Assembly: GCA_028283745.1 (NCBI GenBank)
Contig: JAPWJZ010000005.1
Coordinates: 1-64,000 of the forward strand
Length of the DNA: 64,000 bases
Reading direction: 5' to 3'
From: Micavibrio sp.
GTDB taxonomy: Bacteria; Pseudomonadota; Alphaproteobacteria; Micavibrionales; UBA2020
Under the pieces are notes generated by a model. The model had not been told where the DNA came from. It did no database searches and worked only from the letters and a program-made list of their open reading frames with translations. Shown here one piece after another: positions 20,293 through 29,062 of this stretch (the stretch's first letter is position 1; the number at the start of each line of letters is the position of its first letter). Position numbers and translations under genes: made by a program.

Positions 20293-20835
20293 TTAACGCG
20301 CGTCCATGCCGGGCTTGAACTTGACGTAGCTTTGGAAAGCGTCTTCCACGGCCGGGCGGGCATCATCCCACTCCAGCTGTGAATCGCCACGGTCAAGGTT
20401 CCAGTTGTTCTCGATGCTCGGGGCGAGCGACTGGAAATCCTTGCCTTTGCTTTTGCGCGCAGCCTCAAGTCCGGAGCGGTAAGCAGGTTCATACTGCGCG
20501 AAATCTTCACCCGGGCGCACATAGGGGCGGGTGGAATAATTTTCTTCCCACCAGACCAGCTGCGTCGGGTTTACTTTTTCGCCAATCGCATTGCCCGCAT
20601 CGGCGCCAATGACTGCGCCAACAGCTGCACCAATAATGGCGCCTGCAGGGCCCGCGGCAGAACCCATGGTTGCGCCGGCAGCCATAGCCGCACCTGCGGC
20701 AGCAGTGCCACCAACAGCAGCACCAAGGCCTGTACCAACGGCATGCATGCCAACTTCACCGGAAACCGGGTCGCGGTTGGCTTTTTTCTCGTTTTCTTTA
20801 ACCACGTCAGAACGTGTGTCTTTTTTATTAGTCAT
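20293..20835 (-). CDS. Glycine-zipper protein, probably stress-induced
   Basis: The 180-residue protein has a polar N-terminus (about 1-27), a Gly/Ala-rich glycine-zipper stretch of about 55 residues (GTGLGAAVGGTAAAGAA, AAGPAGAIIGAAVGAV), and an acidic, aromatic C-terminal half (WWEENYSTRPYVRPGEDF, FQSLAPSIENNWN). Glycine zippers insert in or associate with membranes; no enzymatic motif is present. The start is ATG 20835, preceded by GAGAGAGGTT. A longer in-frame extension to 21009 is open but crosses the promoter described below. An EcfG-type promoter about 70 bases upstream suggests control by the alphaproteobacterial general stress response, and a terminator follows. Many alphaproteobacteria carry similar stress proteins of unknown function. 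Confidence 0.85.
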   Translation of the reverse strand: MTNKKDTRSDVVKENEKKANRDPVSGEVGMHAVGTGLGAAVGGTAAAGAAMAAGATMGSAAGPAGAIIGAAVGAVIGADAGNAIGEKVNPTQLVWWEENYSTRPYVRPGEDFAQYEPAYRSGLEAARKSKGKDFQSLAPSIENNWNLDRGDSQLEWDDARPAVEDAFQSYVKFKPGMDAR

Positions 20836-20902
20836 GATGGAACCTCTCTCTTGATCGTTAAAAAGCGCTTTATTGCGCCGTGGGCAGTGTTTCATGAAAT
20901 CT

Positions 20903-20927
20903 AACGGGAGCGGGGCAGTCTGGTTCC
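20903..20927 (-). promoter_or_regulatory. Sigma-EcfG-type promoter
   Basis: On the minus strand the sequence reads GGAAC, a 16-base spacer, then CGTT. This exactly matches the known alphaproteobacterial general-stress (EcfG) consensus GGAAC-N16-17-CGTT. It lies about 70 bases upstream of the ATG of the glycine-zipper gene and in the correct orientation. Confidence 0.75.
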
Positions 20928-20955
20928 CTCTACAATCGCCTCTAATTTCCCATAA

Positions 20956-20985
20956 ATGCAGCGCCGCCCAATTGTTGCGCTGCAT
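20956..20985. repeat. Inverted repeat between the glycine-zipper gene and argG
   Basis: Perfect 9-bp arms ATGCAGCGC and GCGCTGCAT flank a 12-base loop. It lies about 115 bases before argG. It lacks a proper T-run on the plus strand, so it is not a simple terminator; it may be an operator or leader hairpin. Confidence 0.45.
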
Positions 20986-21101
20986 AAAAAAACACTGCAC
21001 AGAAAGCATAGTGCCTATATTCTAAATCATCTTGATTCGCAGGGGCTTAAGGCACCGCGATGCGCGCAAACGGCATTTGAATAAAGGGTAGGGTTTCCGG
21101 C

Positions 21102-22334
21102 ATGACAAAAAAGAAAGTAGTTCTCGCGTATTCGGGCGGTCTGGATACGTCGGTCATTCTCAAATGGCTCATCGAGCAGGATTATGAAGTCGTCGCGTAC
21201 CTTGCCGACGTCGGCCAGCAGGAAGACTTTACCGCCGCCAAGGAAAAAGCGCTGAAGGTTGGCGCATCCAAGGTTTATATCGAAGACCTTAAAAAAGAAT
21301 TCGTGACCGATTTTATTTTCCCCGCCTTTTCCGCCAATGCGGTGTACGAAGGCCGCTATCTGCTGGGCACTTCGCTTGCGCGACCCATCATCGCAAAACG
21401 GCAGATTGAAATTGCCGAAAAAGAAGGCGCGCATTTTGTTGGCCATGGCGCCACCGGCAAGGGCAACGACCAAGTGCGGTTCGAGCTTGGCTATTACGCC
21501 CTTAACCCGCAAATCAAGGTGCTGGCTCCGTGGAAGATGCAAAGCTTCCTTGATAAATTCAAGGGCCGTTCCGACATGCTGGCCTATGCCGACCTGCACG
21601 GCATTCCCGTGACCGCGACGAAAAAGAAATCTTACTCCGAAGATGAAAACCTGCTCCACATCTCGCATGAAGCCGGTATTCTTGAAGACCCCGCCGCCAT
21701 CTGCCCGGAAGAGGTTTATTCCCGCACAGCTTCGCTTGAAAGTGCGCCGGATAAGGCAGACCTTATCGTCATGACCTTCAAAAACGGCCAGCCCGTAAAG
21801 GTCGAAAACAAGACAGACGGCACCACCGTGACCGAACCGCTGGAACTGTTTAAATACCTGAATACGCTTGGCAGCAAGCACGGCATTGGCCGCCTTGATA
21901 TGGTTGAAAACCGCTTTGTCGGCATTAAATCGCGCGGCGTGTATGAAACACCGGGCGGCACCATTCTGCTTAATGCCCACCGCGACCTTGAAGGCATCAC
22001 CATGGACCGCGAAGTAATGCGCATCCGTGACGGTCTGTCGCAAAAAGTGGCGGAGCTCATTTACAACGGCTTCTGGTTCTCCCCCGAAATGGATTTCCTG
22101 ATGCACGCCATCCGCAAGAGCCAAGAAAACGTTGAAGGCGACGTGACCGTAAAGCTGTTCAAGGGCGCTGCATACCCCGTTGCCCGCGCATCCGCCAAAA
22201 CACTGTACAGCAGCACGCTTTCATCGATGGATGAGGAGGGCGGGTTTAACCAGCGCCATTCCGAAGGCTTCATCAAAATCAACGCCCTGCGGCTGGAGGC
22301 AGATTTCCGCCTCAAGAAAGCGGCTAAACCATGA
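21102..22334 (+). CDS. argG: Argininosuccinate synthase
   Basis: The 410-residue enzyme joins citrulline and aspartate using ATP, the penultimate step of arginine synthesis. The N-terminal PP-loop is clear ([15 protein letters not shown], residues about 9-23). Further family segments are [33 protein letters not shown] and [23 protein letters not shown] lies about 12 bases before the ATG. It is the first gene of a compact arginine operon and its stop overlaps the argH start as ATGA. Length is normal. Confidence 0.97.
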   Translation: MTKKKVVLAYSGGLDTSVILKWLIEQDYEVVAYLADVGQQEDFTAAKEKALKVGASKVYIEDLKKEFVTDFIFPAFSANAVYEGRYLLGTSLARPIIAKRQIEIAEKEGAHFVGHGATGKGNDQVRFELGYYALNPQIKVLAPWKMQSFLDKFKGRSDMLAYADLHGIPVTATKKKSYSEDENLLHISHEAGILEDPAAICPEEVYSRTASLESAPDKADLIVMTFKNGQPVKVENKTDGTTVTEPLELFKYLNTLGSKHGIGRLDMVENRFVGIKSRGVYETPGGTILLNAHRDLEGITMDREVMRIRDGLSQKVAELIYNGFWFSPEMDFLMHAIRKSQENVEGDVTVKLFKGAAYPVARASAKTLYSSTLSSMDEEGGFNQRHSEGFIKINALRLEADFRLKKAAKP

Positions 22335-23647
22335 CAACCCCAAAACCGAACCAGATGTGGGGCGGCCGTTTTTCCGAAGCCCCCAGCGACATCATGGTGC
22401 AAATCAATGCCTCCATTGATGTTGATAAACGCCTTTACCGGCAGGATATTCAAGGCTCCGTCGCGCATTGCGAAATGCTGGTGGCGCAGGAAATTCTGAC
22501 CGCCGACGAAGGCGATAAAATCACCAAAGGCCTTGCGGCCATTCTGGCGGAAATTGAAAGCGGCAAGTTCGTTTTCAAGACCGAGCTTGAAGATATTCAC
22601 ATGAATATCGAATCCCGCCTTGCAGAAATGATTGGCGATGTTGCAGGCAAGCTGCACACCGCCCGTTCCCGCAACGACCAAGTCGCAACCGATATGCGGC
22701 TGTGGACAAAGCAGGCGCTGGCTGCGTTGATCGAGGAAATCAGCGTCTTGCAATCGATCCTCGATAAACAATCGGGCGCGCACGCCGAAACCGTCATGCC
22801 CGGATTTACCCACCTGCAAATCGCGCAGCCCGTCACGCTCGGCCTGCACCTGCAGGCTTACTTTGACATGCTGGAGCGCGATAAAGGCCGCTTCGCCGAT
22901 TGCCTTGACCGCATGAATGAAAGCCCGCTGGGCGCTTGCGCGCTTGCAGGTACGCGCCACAACATTGACCGCGACCTGACGGCAGAAAAGCTTGGCTTCC
23001 GCCGCCCCGTGCGCAATACGATGGATGCTGTGGCCGCACGCGATTACCTGCTGGAATTTCTTTCAGCCAGCAGCATCTGCATCATCCATCTCTCGCGTCT
23101 TGCGGAAGAACTTATCCTGTGGTCGACAGTGCAGTTCGGCTTTATCCGCCTTGGGGATAAATTCACCACCGGCAGCTCCATTATGCCGCAAAAGAAAAAC
23201 CCGGATGCCGCAGAGCTTGTACGCGGCAAAAGCGGCGGTATTATCGGCAACCTTATGCAGCTGCTCATGGTCATGAAGGCATTGCCGCTAACCTACAACA
23301 AAGACATGCAGGAAGATAAAACACCGGTTTTTGAAACCTACGATGCCCTGTTGCTCTGCCTGCAAGCCACCACCGGCATGATCGACACCATGCACGTAAA
23401 CAAAGAACGCATGCATGAAGACGCCGAAAGCGGCTATTCCACCGCAACCTACCTTGCCGACTGGCTGGTGAAAAACCTCAACATCCCGTTCCGGCAGGCG
23501 CATCACATTACCGGGCAGATTGTTCAGGCCGCGGAAAAGAAAAGCCTGAAGCTGCACGACATGCCGCTTGCCGACATGCAGCAGTTTGAAAGCCGTATCA
23601 ACAAAGGCATTTTCGACTTCCTGCGCATTACCGGCAACAATTCTTAA
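22331..23647 (+). CDS. argH: Argininosuccinate lyase
   Basis: The 438-residue enzyme splits argininosuccinate into arginine and fumarate. It belongs to the fumarase/aspartase superfamily; the signature loop [17 protein letters not shown] with the catalytic Ser is intact. Other conserved parts are [24 protein letters not shown] and [17 protein letters not shown]. It is translationally coupled to argG, and an about 27-base gap separates it from the P-loop gene that follows. The C-terminus is slightly shorter than the usual 455-465 residues but no motif is lost. Confidence 0.96.
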   Translation: MTTPKPNQMWGGRFSEAPSDIMVQINASIDVDKRLYRQDIQGSVAHCEMLVAQEILTADEGDKITKGLAAILAEIESGKFVFKTELEDIHMNIESRLAEMIGDVAGKLHTARSRNDQVATDMRLWTKQALAALIEEISVLQSILDKQSGAHAETVMPGFTHLQIAQPVTLGLHLQAYFDMLERDKGRFADCLDRMNESPLGACALAGTRHNIDRDLTAEKLGFRRPVRNTMDAVAARDYLLEFLSASSICIIHLSRLAEELILWSTVQFGFIRLGDKFTTGSSIMPQKKNPDAAELVRGKSGGIIGNLMQLLMVMKALPLTYNKDMQEDKTPVFETYDALLLCLQATTGMIDTMHVNKERMHEDAESGYSTATYLADWLVKNLNIPFRQAHHITGQIVQAAEKKSLKLHDMPLADMQQFESRINKGIFDFLRITGNNS

Positions 23648-23674
23648 GCTATTTTCGGGAGACTCTACGTTTAC

Positions 23675-24709
23675 ATGAACACTGTTGAAATCGACAAAAT
23701 CAGCTCCGTCACCAGAAACCTGAAGCTGAACCACACGGAACGCCTGACGGATAAACTCAGCACCCGCCAAGGCACCGTTCTGGCAGCGCAGGTGCTGCAT
23801 GACAAGTCGGTCTACAATGAAATGGAACTGCCCACAGGCCGCATGTCGAAACTCAAGAAAGACGACATTATTGCCGTGGCCTTGGGCGAACGCATGGCTC
23901 TGAAAGGCTTTGTAGGTCACCTGCCAAAAACCCTGAAGAAGAACGATGTCATTAACCTTCTGAACATCGGCGGCGTCGCGGGCATCTGCACCAGCGCCAA
24001 CGTCAAGGAGGTGGGGGAGCCGATGCGCATCCGCGTCCTCGGCGGCATTGAACGCAACGGCGAGCTATTGAACATCGACCAGGCAACACTGTTCAAGCCC
24101 GCTAAAAAACTTACCAGCAAAATTCCGCTTATCCTTATCACCGCGGGCAGCATGGATAGCGGCAAAACCACCGTCGCCGCCGAAATCATCAAAACCCTCA
24201 GCCGTATCGGCATGCGCCTTGCCGCAGCCAAACTGACGGGCGTGGGCGCCATGCGCGACCTTTACAAAATGGAAGACTACGGCGTATATGAAACCGTTTC
24301 CTTCGTTGATGCAGGCATTACGTCTACCGCCAACGTTGATCATGACACAGTCGTGAAGGTGGGCAAGGGCGCGCTCAATTACCTCAGCCGTAAAAAGCCC
24401 GATGCGATTGTTGTTGAGCTTGGCGATGGCATTATTGGCAAATACGGCGTGCTGCCCATTTTACAAGACCCTGAATTCCAGAAAAATGTCCGCCTGCACA
24501 TCGCCTGCGCGCGCGACCCAGCCGGCGCGATTAAAATGACGGAAGACTGCGCAAAAATGGGAATCCCCGTCGATATCATCAGCGGCCCGATTACAGACAA
24601 CGAGGTTGGAAAATCCATTATCAGCGACAACCTGAATGTTGTGACCTATAACGCCTTTAACCCAAGCAACGAATGGCTGGACCTGGTCATTGCAAGATGG
24701 GCAGTTTGA
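23675..24709 (+). CDS. P-loop protein of unknown function inside the arginine operon
   Basis: A 344-residue protein I cannot name. The first about 135 residues are beta-rich (GRMSKLKKDDIIAVALGER, LLNIGGVAGICTSAN, RVLGGIERNG). A Walker A motif follows at about 156-163 (AGSMDSGKTT), then a dinucleotide-kinase-like core (AAKLTGVGAMRDLY, VVELGDGIIGKYG, GPITDNEVGKSI). It resembles the DUF1611/dethiobiotin-synthetase-like group of P-loop proteins in layout only. It sits between argH and argC, two bases before the argC start, so it is made with the arginine enzymes. The operon has no argJ or argA, and the gene's role could be regulatory or catalytic. Function is unknown. Confidence 0.85.
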   Translation: MNTVEIDKISSVTRNLKLNHTERLTDKLSTRQGTVLAAQVLHDKSVYNEMELPTGRMSKLKKDDIIAVALGERMALKGFVGHLPKTLKKNDVINLLNIGGVAGICTSANVKEVGEPMRIRVLGGIERNGELLNIDQATLFKPAKKLTSKIPLILITAGSMDSGKTTVAAEIIKTLSRIGMRLAAAKLTGVGAMRDLYKMEDYGVYETVSFVDAGITSTANVDHDTVVKVGKGALNYLSRKKPDAIVVELGDGIIGKYGVLPILQDPEFQKNVRLHIACARDPAGAIKMTEDCAKMGIPVDIISGPITDNEVGKSIISDNLNVVTYNAFNPSNEWLDLVIARWAV

Positions 24710-24711
24710 CG

Positions 24712-25707
24712 ATGGCCCCGAAAATCAGGGCATCTATCATCGGCGCGACCGGCTATACCGGTATCGAGCTGTTGCGCCTGTTGCTGCTGCACCCGAATGT
24801 TGAAATCGCGTATCTTACGTCACGCCAGCACCCGCGCGAAAAAATCGGCAATCTTTATCCGCATCTCGCCAACTATGCGCTTGAGGTGACGGATACGTCG
24901 CCCGCCGATGTCGCTAAAAACAGCGATGTCGTTTTCCTTGCCCTGCCGCACAAGACCGCGCAGGATATTGCGGCGGAACTGCATGGCAAGGTGAAACTCA
25001 TCGACCTTTCAGCAGACTTCCGGCTGGATGATGCCGAAACCTACGCCGCCTATTACGAAGAACACAAACACCCGCAGCTGCTTAAGGAATTCGTCTACGG
25101 CCTGGCCGAAGTCGTGGGCCGCGACACTGTTGCCAAAGCCCAAAGTGTTGCAAACCCCGGTTGCTTTGCGCTTGTCAGCCAGCTTCTGTTGCACCCCTTC
25201 AAAGGGCATATCGTGCAGGCGGATATTTTTGCCATGACAGGTTCCAGCGGGGCGGGAAAAACTCCCGTTGATGGCACACACCACCCCGTGCGCAACCACA
25301 ACGTTAAAAGCTATAACGTCAACAAACACCGCCATATCCCTGAAATCATCCGCACCGGCGGCATTGCGGCATCGCAGCTTAACTTTGTGCCAACCTCCGG
25401 CCCGTTCTCCCGCGGTATTTTCGCGCAGGCTTTTTTGACACTGGATGCAGCGGTTGCACAGCCTGAAACCGTTTATGCCAATTGCCCGTTTATACGCATC
25501 CAGAAAAGTGTCGAGGTTGCGGGCATCGTCGGATCCAACTTTGCCGATCTTCATTTCTCGGTCGGTACTGGCGGCCGTGTGCTGGCGCAGGGGGCGATTG
25601 ATAACCTCGTTAAGGGCGCGGGTGGCAGCGCTATCCAGAACATGAACCTGATGTTCAATTTTGATGAGGGCGCAGGGCTTGCCGCCATCGCGCCGCTTTA
25701 CCCTTAA
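24712..25707 (+). CDS. argC: N-acetyl-gamma-glutamyl-phosphate reductase
   Basis: The 331-residue NADPH-dependent enzyme makes N-acetylglutamate semialdehyde. The dinucleotide site is IIGATGYTGIELLRLL near the N-terminus. The catalytic cysteine is in SVANPGCFALVSQL (about residue 150), and the substrate loop reads GSSGAGKTPVDGTHH, then HRHIPEI. I choose ATG 24712, two bases after the preceding stop, rather than the in-frame upstream start inside the P-loop gene; it gives the standard MAPKIRASIIGATG beginning. The next gene follows 11 bases later with AAAGGAAG. Confidence 0.95.
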   Translation: MAPKIRASIIGATGYTGIELLRLLLLHPNVEIAYLTSRQHPREKIGNLYPHLANYALEVTDTSPADVAKNSDVVFLALPHKTAQDIAAELHGKVKLIDLSADFRLDDAETYAAYYEEHKHPQLLKEFVYGLAEVVGRDTVAKAQSVANPGCFALVSQLLLHPFKGHIVQADIFAMTGSSGAGKTPVDGTHHPVRNHNVKSYNVNKHRHIPEIIRTGGIAASQLNFVPTSGPFSRGIFAQAFLTLDAAVAQPETVYANCPFIRIQKSVEVAGIVGSNFADLHFSVGTGGRVLAQGAIDNLVKGAGGSAIQNMNLMFNFDEGAGLAAIAPLYP

Positions 25708-25718
25708 AGGAAGCTCCC

Positions 25719-26645
25719 ATGAAAAAAAGCAACATTCCCAACTTCCTGATCGAAGCTTTCTACGAAGGCCGCTTCAAGGACAATATCTTTATCGTCAAGG
25801 CTGGCGGCAAAATCATCGAGGACCAAAAGTCGCTCGACAATCTGCTCTCCAATATTCGCGACCTGACGCTGCGCGGCATTAAGGTTTTGCTCGTGTACGG
25901 TCACGGCCGTGCGGTGGATGAAAAACTGAAAAGCAGCAAGATCGAGGTCAAAAAAATTAAAGGTCGCCGCGTGACGGATGCCGCGACGCTGGCTGTTATC
26001 CAGGAAGTCGTTGGCGGACTTCTTTCCATGAACGTCAACAGCAGCATGGCACGCAATAACCTGCCGGGTCTCTGTCTCGGCACAGTGCCTGCTGACTGGA
26101 TGAATGTGGAGCTGCGCCCGAAACACCCGGTCGATTTCGGCTTCGTCGGGGACATTAAAGATGTCGAGGCGGGCACAGTACTGCGCCTTTTCAAAATGAC
26201 CAATTTCATTGCCTGTTCGTGCCTTGGCGTTACGGCCGAAGGACAGGTTTGTAACATCAACGCCGATACCGTTGCCACCCAATTCGCCGTCGGACTCAAG
26301 GCGCACAAGCTTGTATTCCTGTCGGATGTTGACGGCGTTATCGTCGCGGGTAAGGTTGCGGATGTGTTAACTGTGAAGGAAATACCGGGCCTTATCAAAA
26401 AAAGCATCGTGAAAGACGGCATGCAGGTGAAGCTTGAAAGCTGCACCGCCGCGCTGCTAAGCGGTGTGCGCCGCATTCACCTTATCAACGGCCTTCGCAA
26501 AGACGCGTTGCGGAAAGAAATTTTTGAATCCAAAGGCCATGGCACCATGATTATTCAGGACAGCGAGCGCGATGTAAACGCCCGTGAAATTGAAGTGCAG
26601 CAGGCACTCGAGCGCCACTCCAAACGCAAGAAGAGGGCAAAATGA
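25719..26645 (+). CDS. argB: Acetylglutamate kinase-like protein, divergent
   Basis: A 308-residue amino-acid-kinase-fold protein placed where argB belongs. The fold is evident from FIVKAGGKIIED at the N-terminus, VTAEGQVCNINADTVAT and KLVFLSDVDGVIVAGKVAD (nucleotide and metal sites), and LLSGVRRIHLINGLRKDAL. The substrate loop normally reads VHGGGPQI; here it is VYGHGRAVDEKL, and the first motif lacks the usual GGNAM. The C-terminus has an extra basic helix (ERHSKRKKRAK). These changes suggest altered substrate preference or simply a divergent lineage. It starts behind AAAGGAAG and its stop overlaps argD as ATGA. The argB call rests on operon position plus fold. Confidence 0.8.
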   Translation: MKKSNIPNFLIEAFYEGRFKDNIFIVKAGGKIIEDQKSLDNLLSNIRDLTLRGIKVLLVYGHGRAVDEKLKSSKIEVKKIKGRRVTDAATLAVIQEVVGGLLSMNVNSSMARNNLPGLCLGTVPADWMNVELRPKHPVDFGFVGDIKDVEAGTVLRLFKMTNFIACSCLGVTAEGQVCNINADTVATQFAVGLKAHKLVFLSDVDGVIVAGKVADVLTVKEIPGLIKKSIVKDGMQVKLESCTAALLSGVRRIHLINGLRKDALRKEIFESKGHGTMIIQDSERDVNAREIEVQQALERHSKRKKRAK

Positions 26646-27841
26646 CCGCCAATACGCTGGAAATTCTTCAACAGGTAAAAGAACTTCTCGTTAATACCTA
26701 TGCCGTGCAGCCGATTGTGCTGGAAAAAGGCGCGGGCTGCCGTGTAACGGATATAGACGGCAAATCATACCTCGATTTCGCCGCAGGCATCGCCGTTGCC
26801 TCCCTCGGCCACGCAGCGCCCGCCGTTGTGAATACTTTGCGCGAACAAGCGGAAAAACTGATTGTCGCGCCGCCGTCATTCACCACCACCGCAAAGGTTG
26901 AATGCGCAAAGTTGATCGTTGAAAACAGCTGCTTTGATCAGGTCTTCTTCACCAATAGCGGCACGGAAGCGATTGAAGCCTGCATTAAAACCGTGCGTAA
27001 GTGGGCCTATGAAAACAAGGGGCATGCCTGCAACGAAATCATCTCCTTCCATCAAAGCTTCCATGGAAGAAGCTACGGCGCGGCGAGCCTGACGGAAAAA
27101 ATGCACGTGCAACCCTATTTCGCGCCTTATGTGCCGGGCGTGCATTTCGCGAATTTTAACGACCTTCCTTCCGTCGAAAAGCTGATCTCCGATAAAACAG
27201 CGGCCATCTTTATAGAGCCCGTGCAGGGTGAGGGCGGGGTGATTGCGGCAACGCCCGAATTTATGCAAGGCCTGCGCGCGCTTTGCGACAAACACCGCAT
27301 TGTGCTGGTATTTGATGAAGTGCAAACCGGCATGGGCCGCACAGGCAAGCTTTTCGGCTACCAGCATATGGGCATCGAGCCGGATATTGCTGCGCTGGCT
27401 AAAGGCATGGGCGGCGGCTTCCCCATCGGCGCCATGGCGGCGAAAAAGCAATATGCCGCCGCGCTTACCGTCGGCTCTCACGGCAGCACCTACGCCGGAA
27501 ACCCGCTGGCCACGGCCGTTGCAGGCGCAGTCATCCGCGAAATTGTCGCGGATGGTTTTGTTGCGCGGGTGGAAAAAACCGCGCAGTACTTCCGCAAGCA
27601 GCTGGAAGACCTGCAACGCCGTTCCAACAAAATCACCGCCATTCGAGGCCTTGGCCTGATGATTGGCATTGATACCGCTGTTGATATTAAAAAGCTGACA
27701 CGAACGCTGCAGGGCAACGGCCTTCTGGCAACGCAGGCGGGCGAGGCGACATTGCGCCTGACCCCGCCGTTGATTGTGACGGAAGCGGAAGTTGATGAAG
27801 CCGTCAGCATCATCGAAAAAACACTAAAGGAGCTATCATGA
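26642..27841 (+). CDS. argD: Acetylornithine aminotransferase
   Basis: The 399-residue class III PLP aminotransferase transfers an amino group to N-acetylglutamate semialdehyde. Key parts are DIDGKSYLDFAAGIAVASLG, FTNSGTEAIEACIK, SFHGRSYGAASLT, the PLP-binding Asp segment VFDEVQTGMGRTGKLF, and the Schiff-base Lys in ALAKGMGGGFPIGAM. GSHGSTYAGNPLA closes the active site. It overlaps argB upstream and argF downstream by four bases each, so the whole stretch is one translationally coupled unit. Length is normal. Confidence 0.95.
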   Translation: MTANTLEILQQVKELLVNTYAVQPIVLEKGAGCRVTDIDGKSYLDFAAGIAVASLGHAAPAVVNTLREQAEKLIVAPPSFTTTAKVECAKLIVENSCFDQVFFTNSGTEAIEACIKTVRKWAYENKGHACNEIISFHQSFHGRSYGAASLTEKMHVQPYFAPYVPGVHFANFNDLPSVEKLISDKTAAIFIEPVQGEGGVIAATPEFMQGLRALCDKHRIVLVFDEVQTGMGRTGKLFGYQHMGIEPDIAALAKGMGGGFPIGAMAAKKQYAAALTVGSHGSTYAGNPLATAVAGAVIREIVADGFVARVEKTAQYFRKQLEDLQRRSNKITAIRGLGLMIGIDTAVDIKKLTRTLQGNGLLATQAGEATLRLTPPLIVTEAEVDEAVSIIEKTLKELS

Positions 27842-28734
27842 CCAGCCACCCGCGCCATTTCCTTGACCTGCCTGATATTCCGGCGGATGATCTGCGTCAT
27901 ATCCTCGCCCATGCGCATCAGCTGAAGCGCAACAAATTCCAGCCGCCGCAGGTTCTGTCGGGGCTGTCGCTCGCCATGGTTTTTGATAAGCGCTCCACCC
28001 GCACGCGCATGAGCTTTGAAGTCGCCATGAAGCAGCTGGGCGGCCATACCATCGTGATGACGGCAGACGATATGCACCTGACGGGCGCTGAAAGCATCGA
28101 GGATACAGCCAAGGTTCTTTCCCGCTATGTGGATGCCGCAATGTTCCGTATTTCCAGCCATGAAACACTGGCTGAAATTGCGCGTCATGCGTCCATCCCC
28201 GTCATCAACGGCCTTACCAACCATTCGCACCCCTGCCAGATCATGGCGGACCTGATGACGATTGAAGAAAAGCTTGGCTCCGTCAAAGGCAAGAAAATTG
28301 CCTGGTTCGGCGATTACAACAATGTTGCCCGTACCATCGCACAGGCTTCAAAAATTTGGGATTTCGAACTTGTGGCTGCCGTACCGGGGGAGCTTGCACC
28401 AGCATCATCCGGCGATATCAAAATCACGCAGGATGCCGCAGCCGCTGCAGCCGGCGCAGATATCATCGTGACCGACACATGGGTATCCATGGGGCAGGAA
28501 GGCAAGGACATTCAAAAATTCCTGCCGTATCAGGTCAATCCCGATTTAATGGCGAAGGCAAAGCCCGGCGCAATTTTCATGCACTGCATGCCCATTCACC
28601 GCGGTGAAGAAGTGACCAATGAGGTGCTGTCAACATCCGCCAGTGTCATCTACGACGAAGCCGAAAACCGCCTGCACGCGCAAAAGGCAATCCTTGCCTG
28701 GTGCCTGGAAGGTACCGGCGTTAAGCTGGTATAA
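27838..28734 (+). CDS. argF: Ornithine carbamoyltransferase
   Basis: The 298-residue enzyme makes citrulline from ornithine and carbamoyl phosphate. The carbamoyl-phosphate motif KRSTRTRMSFEVAMKQLGG is intact, as are NGLTNHSHPCQIMADL and the ornithine loop FMHCMPIHRGEEVTNEV (HCMP in place of the usual HCLP). The start overlaps argD by four bases, and it is the last gene of the arginine operon. It converges with the small lipoprotein gene, only nine bases apart, with no obvious hairpin terminator between. Confidence 0.96.
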   Translation: MTSHPRHFLDLPDIPADDLRHILAHAHQLKRNKFQPPQVLSGLSLAMVFDKRSTRTRMSFEVAMKQLGGHTIVMTADDMHLTGAESIEDTAKVLSRYVDAAMFRISSHETLAEIARHASIPVINGLTNHSHPCQIMADLMTIEEKLGSVKGKKIAWFGDYNNVARTIAQASKIWDFELVAAVPGELAPASSGDIKITQDAAAAAAGADIIVTDTWVSMGQEGKDIQKFLPYQVNPDLMAKAKPGAIFMHCMPIHRGEEVTNEVLSTSASVIYDEAENRLHAQKAILAWCLEGTGVKLV

Positions 28735-28743
28735 AATAGTAAC

Positions 28744-29028
28744 TTAAGGGCATTGCGCCTTCAGGGCATCAAGCCTGACCTGCGCGTCGGCATGCCCCTG
28801 TTTTGCCGCCTGACACCACCAGTAAACGGCCTGTTTGGTATCCCAAAAGCCGCTATCGCCGCAGCAATAACTGTTACCGAGCTGATATTGAGCCTCAATA
28901 TTGCCGGCTTGGGCCTTATCCTGCAATGCAATGCGTCGGGAATTATCAAAGGAAACAACACTGTCCGTTTGCTTCATGGAACAGCCTGCCACCACAAGGC
29001 AAAGAAGCAATGCCGCCCAAAACTTCAT
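28744..29028 (-). CDS. Small Sel1-repeat lipoprotein
   Basis: The 94-residue protein has a lipoprotein signal (MKFWAALLLCLVVAGCSM, lipobox VAGC), so it is predicted to be lipid-anchored at Cys16. The mature part holds one Sel1-type repeat and a half (AGNIEAQYQLGNSYCCGD, AVYWWCQAAKQGHADAQVRL) with several cysteines. I choose ATG 29028 because it gives the clean signal peptide; the longer frame to 29103 runs into the divergent regulator start. Function is unknown; Sel1 proteins usually mediate protein contacts in the envelope. Confidence 0.8.
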   Translation of the reverse strand: MKFWAALLLCLVVAGCSMKQTDSVVSFDNSRRIALQDKAQAGNIEAQYQLGNSYCCGDSGFWDTKQAVYWWCQAAKQGHADAQVRLDALKAQCP

Positions 29029-29062
29029 CGAATCTTCCACCCGCTTTGCTATGATATCCTCC

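Noticed and set aside
20956..20985. Inverted repeat considered as an intrinsic terminator
   Set aside because: On the plus strand it is followed by A residues, and on the minus strand the T-run precedes the stem, so neither strand gives a terminator.
21027..22124. A 365-codon minus-strand ORF opposite argG
   Set aside because: Antisense shadow of argG; no family motif and no ribosome site.
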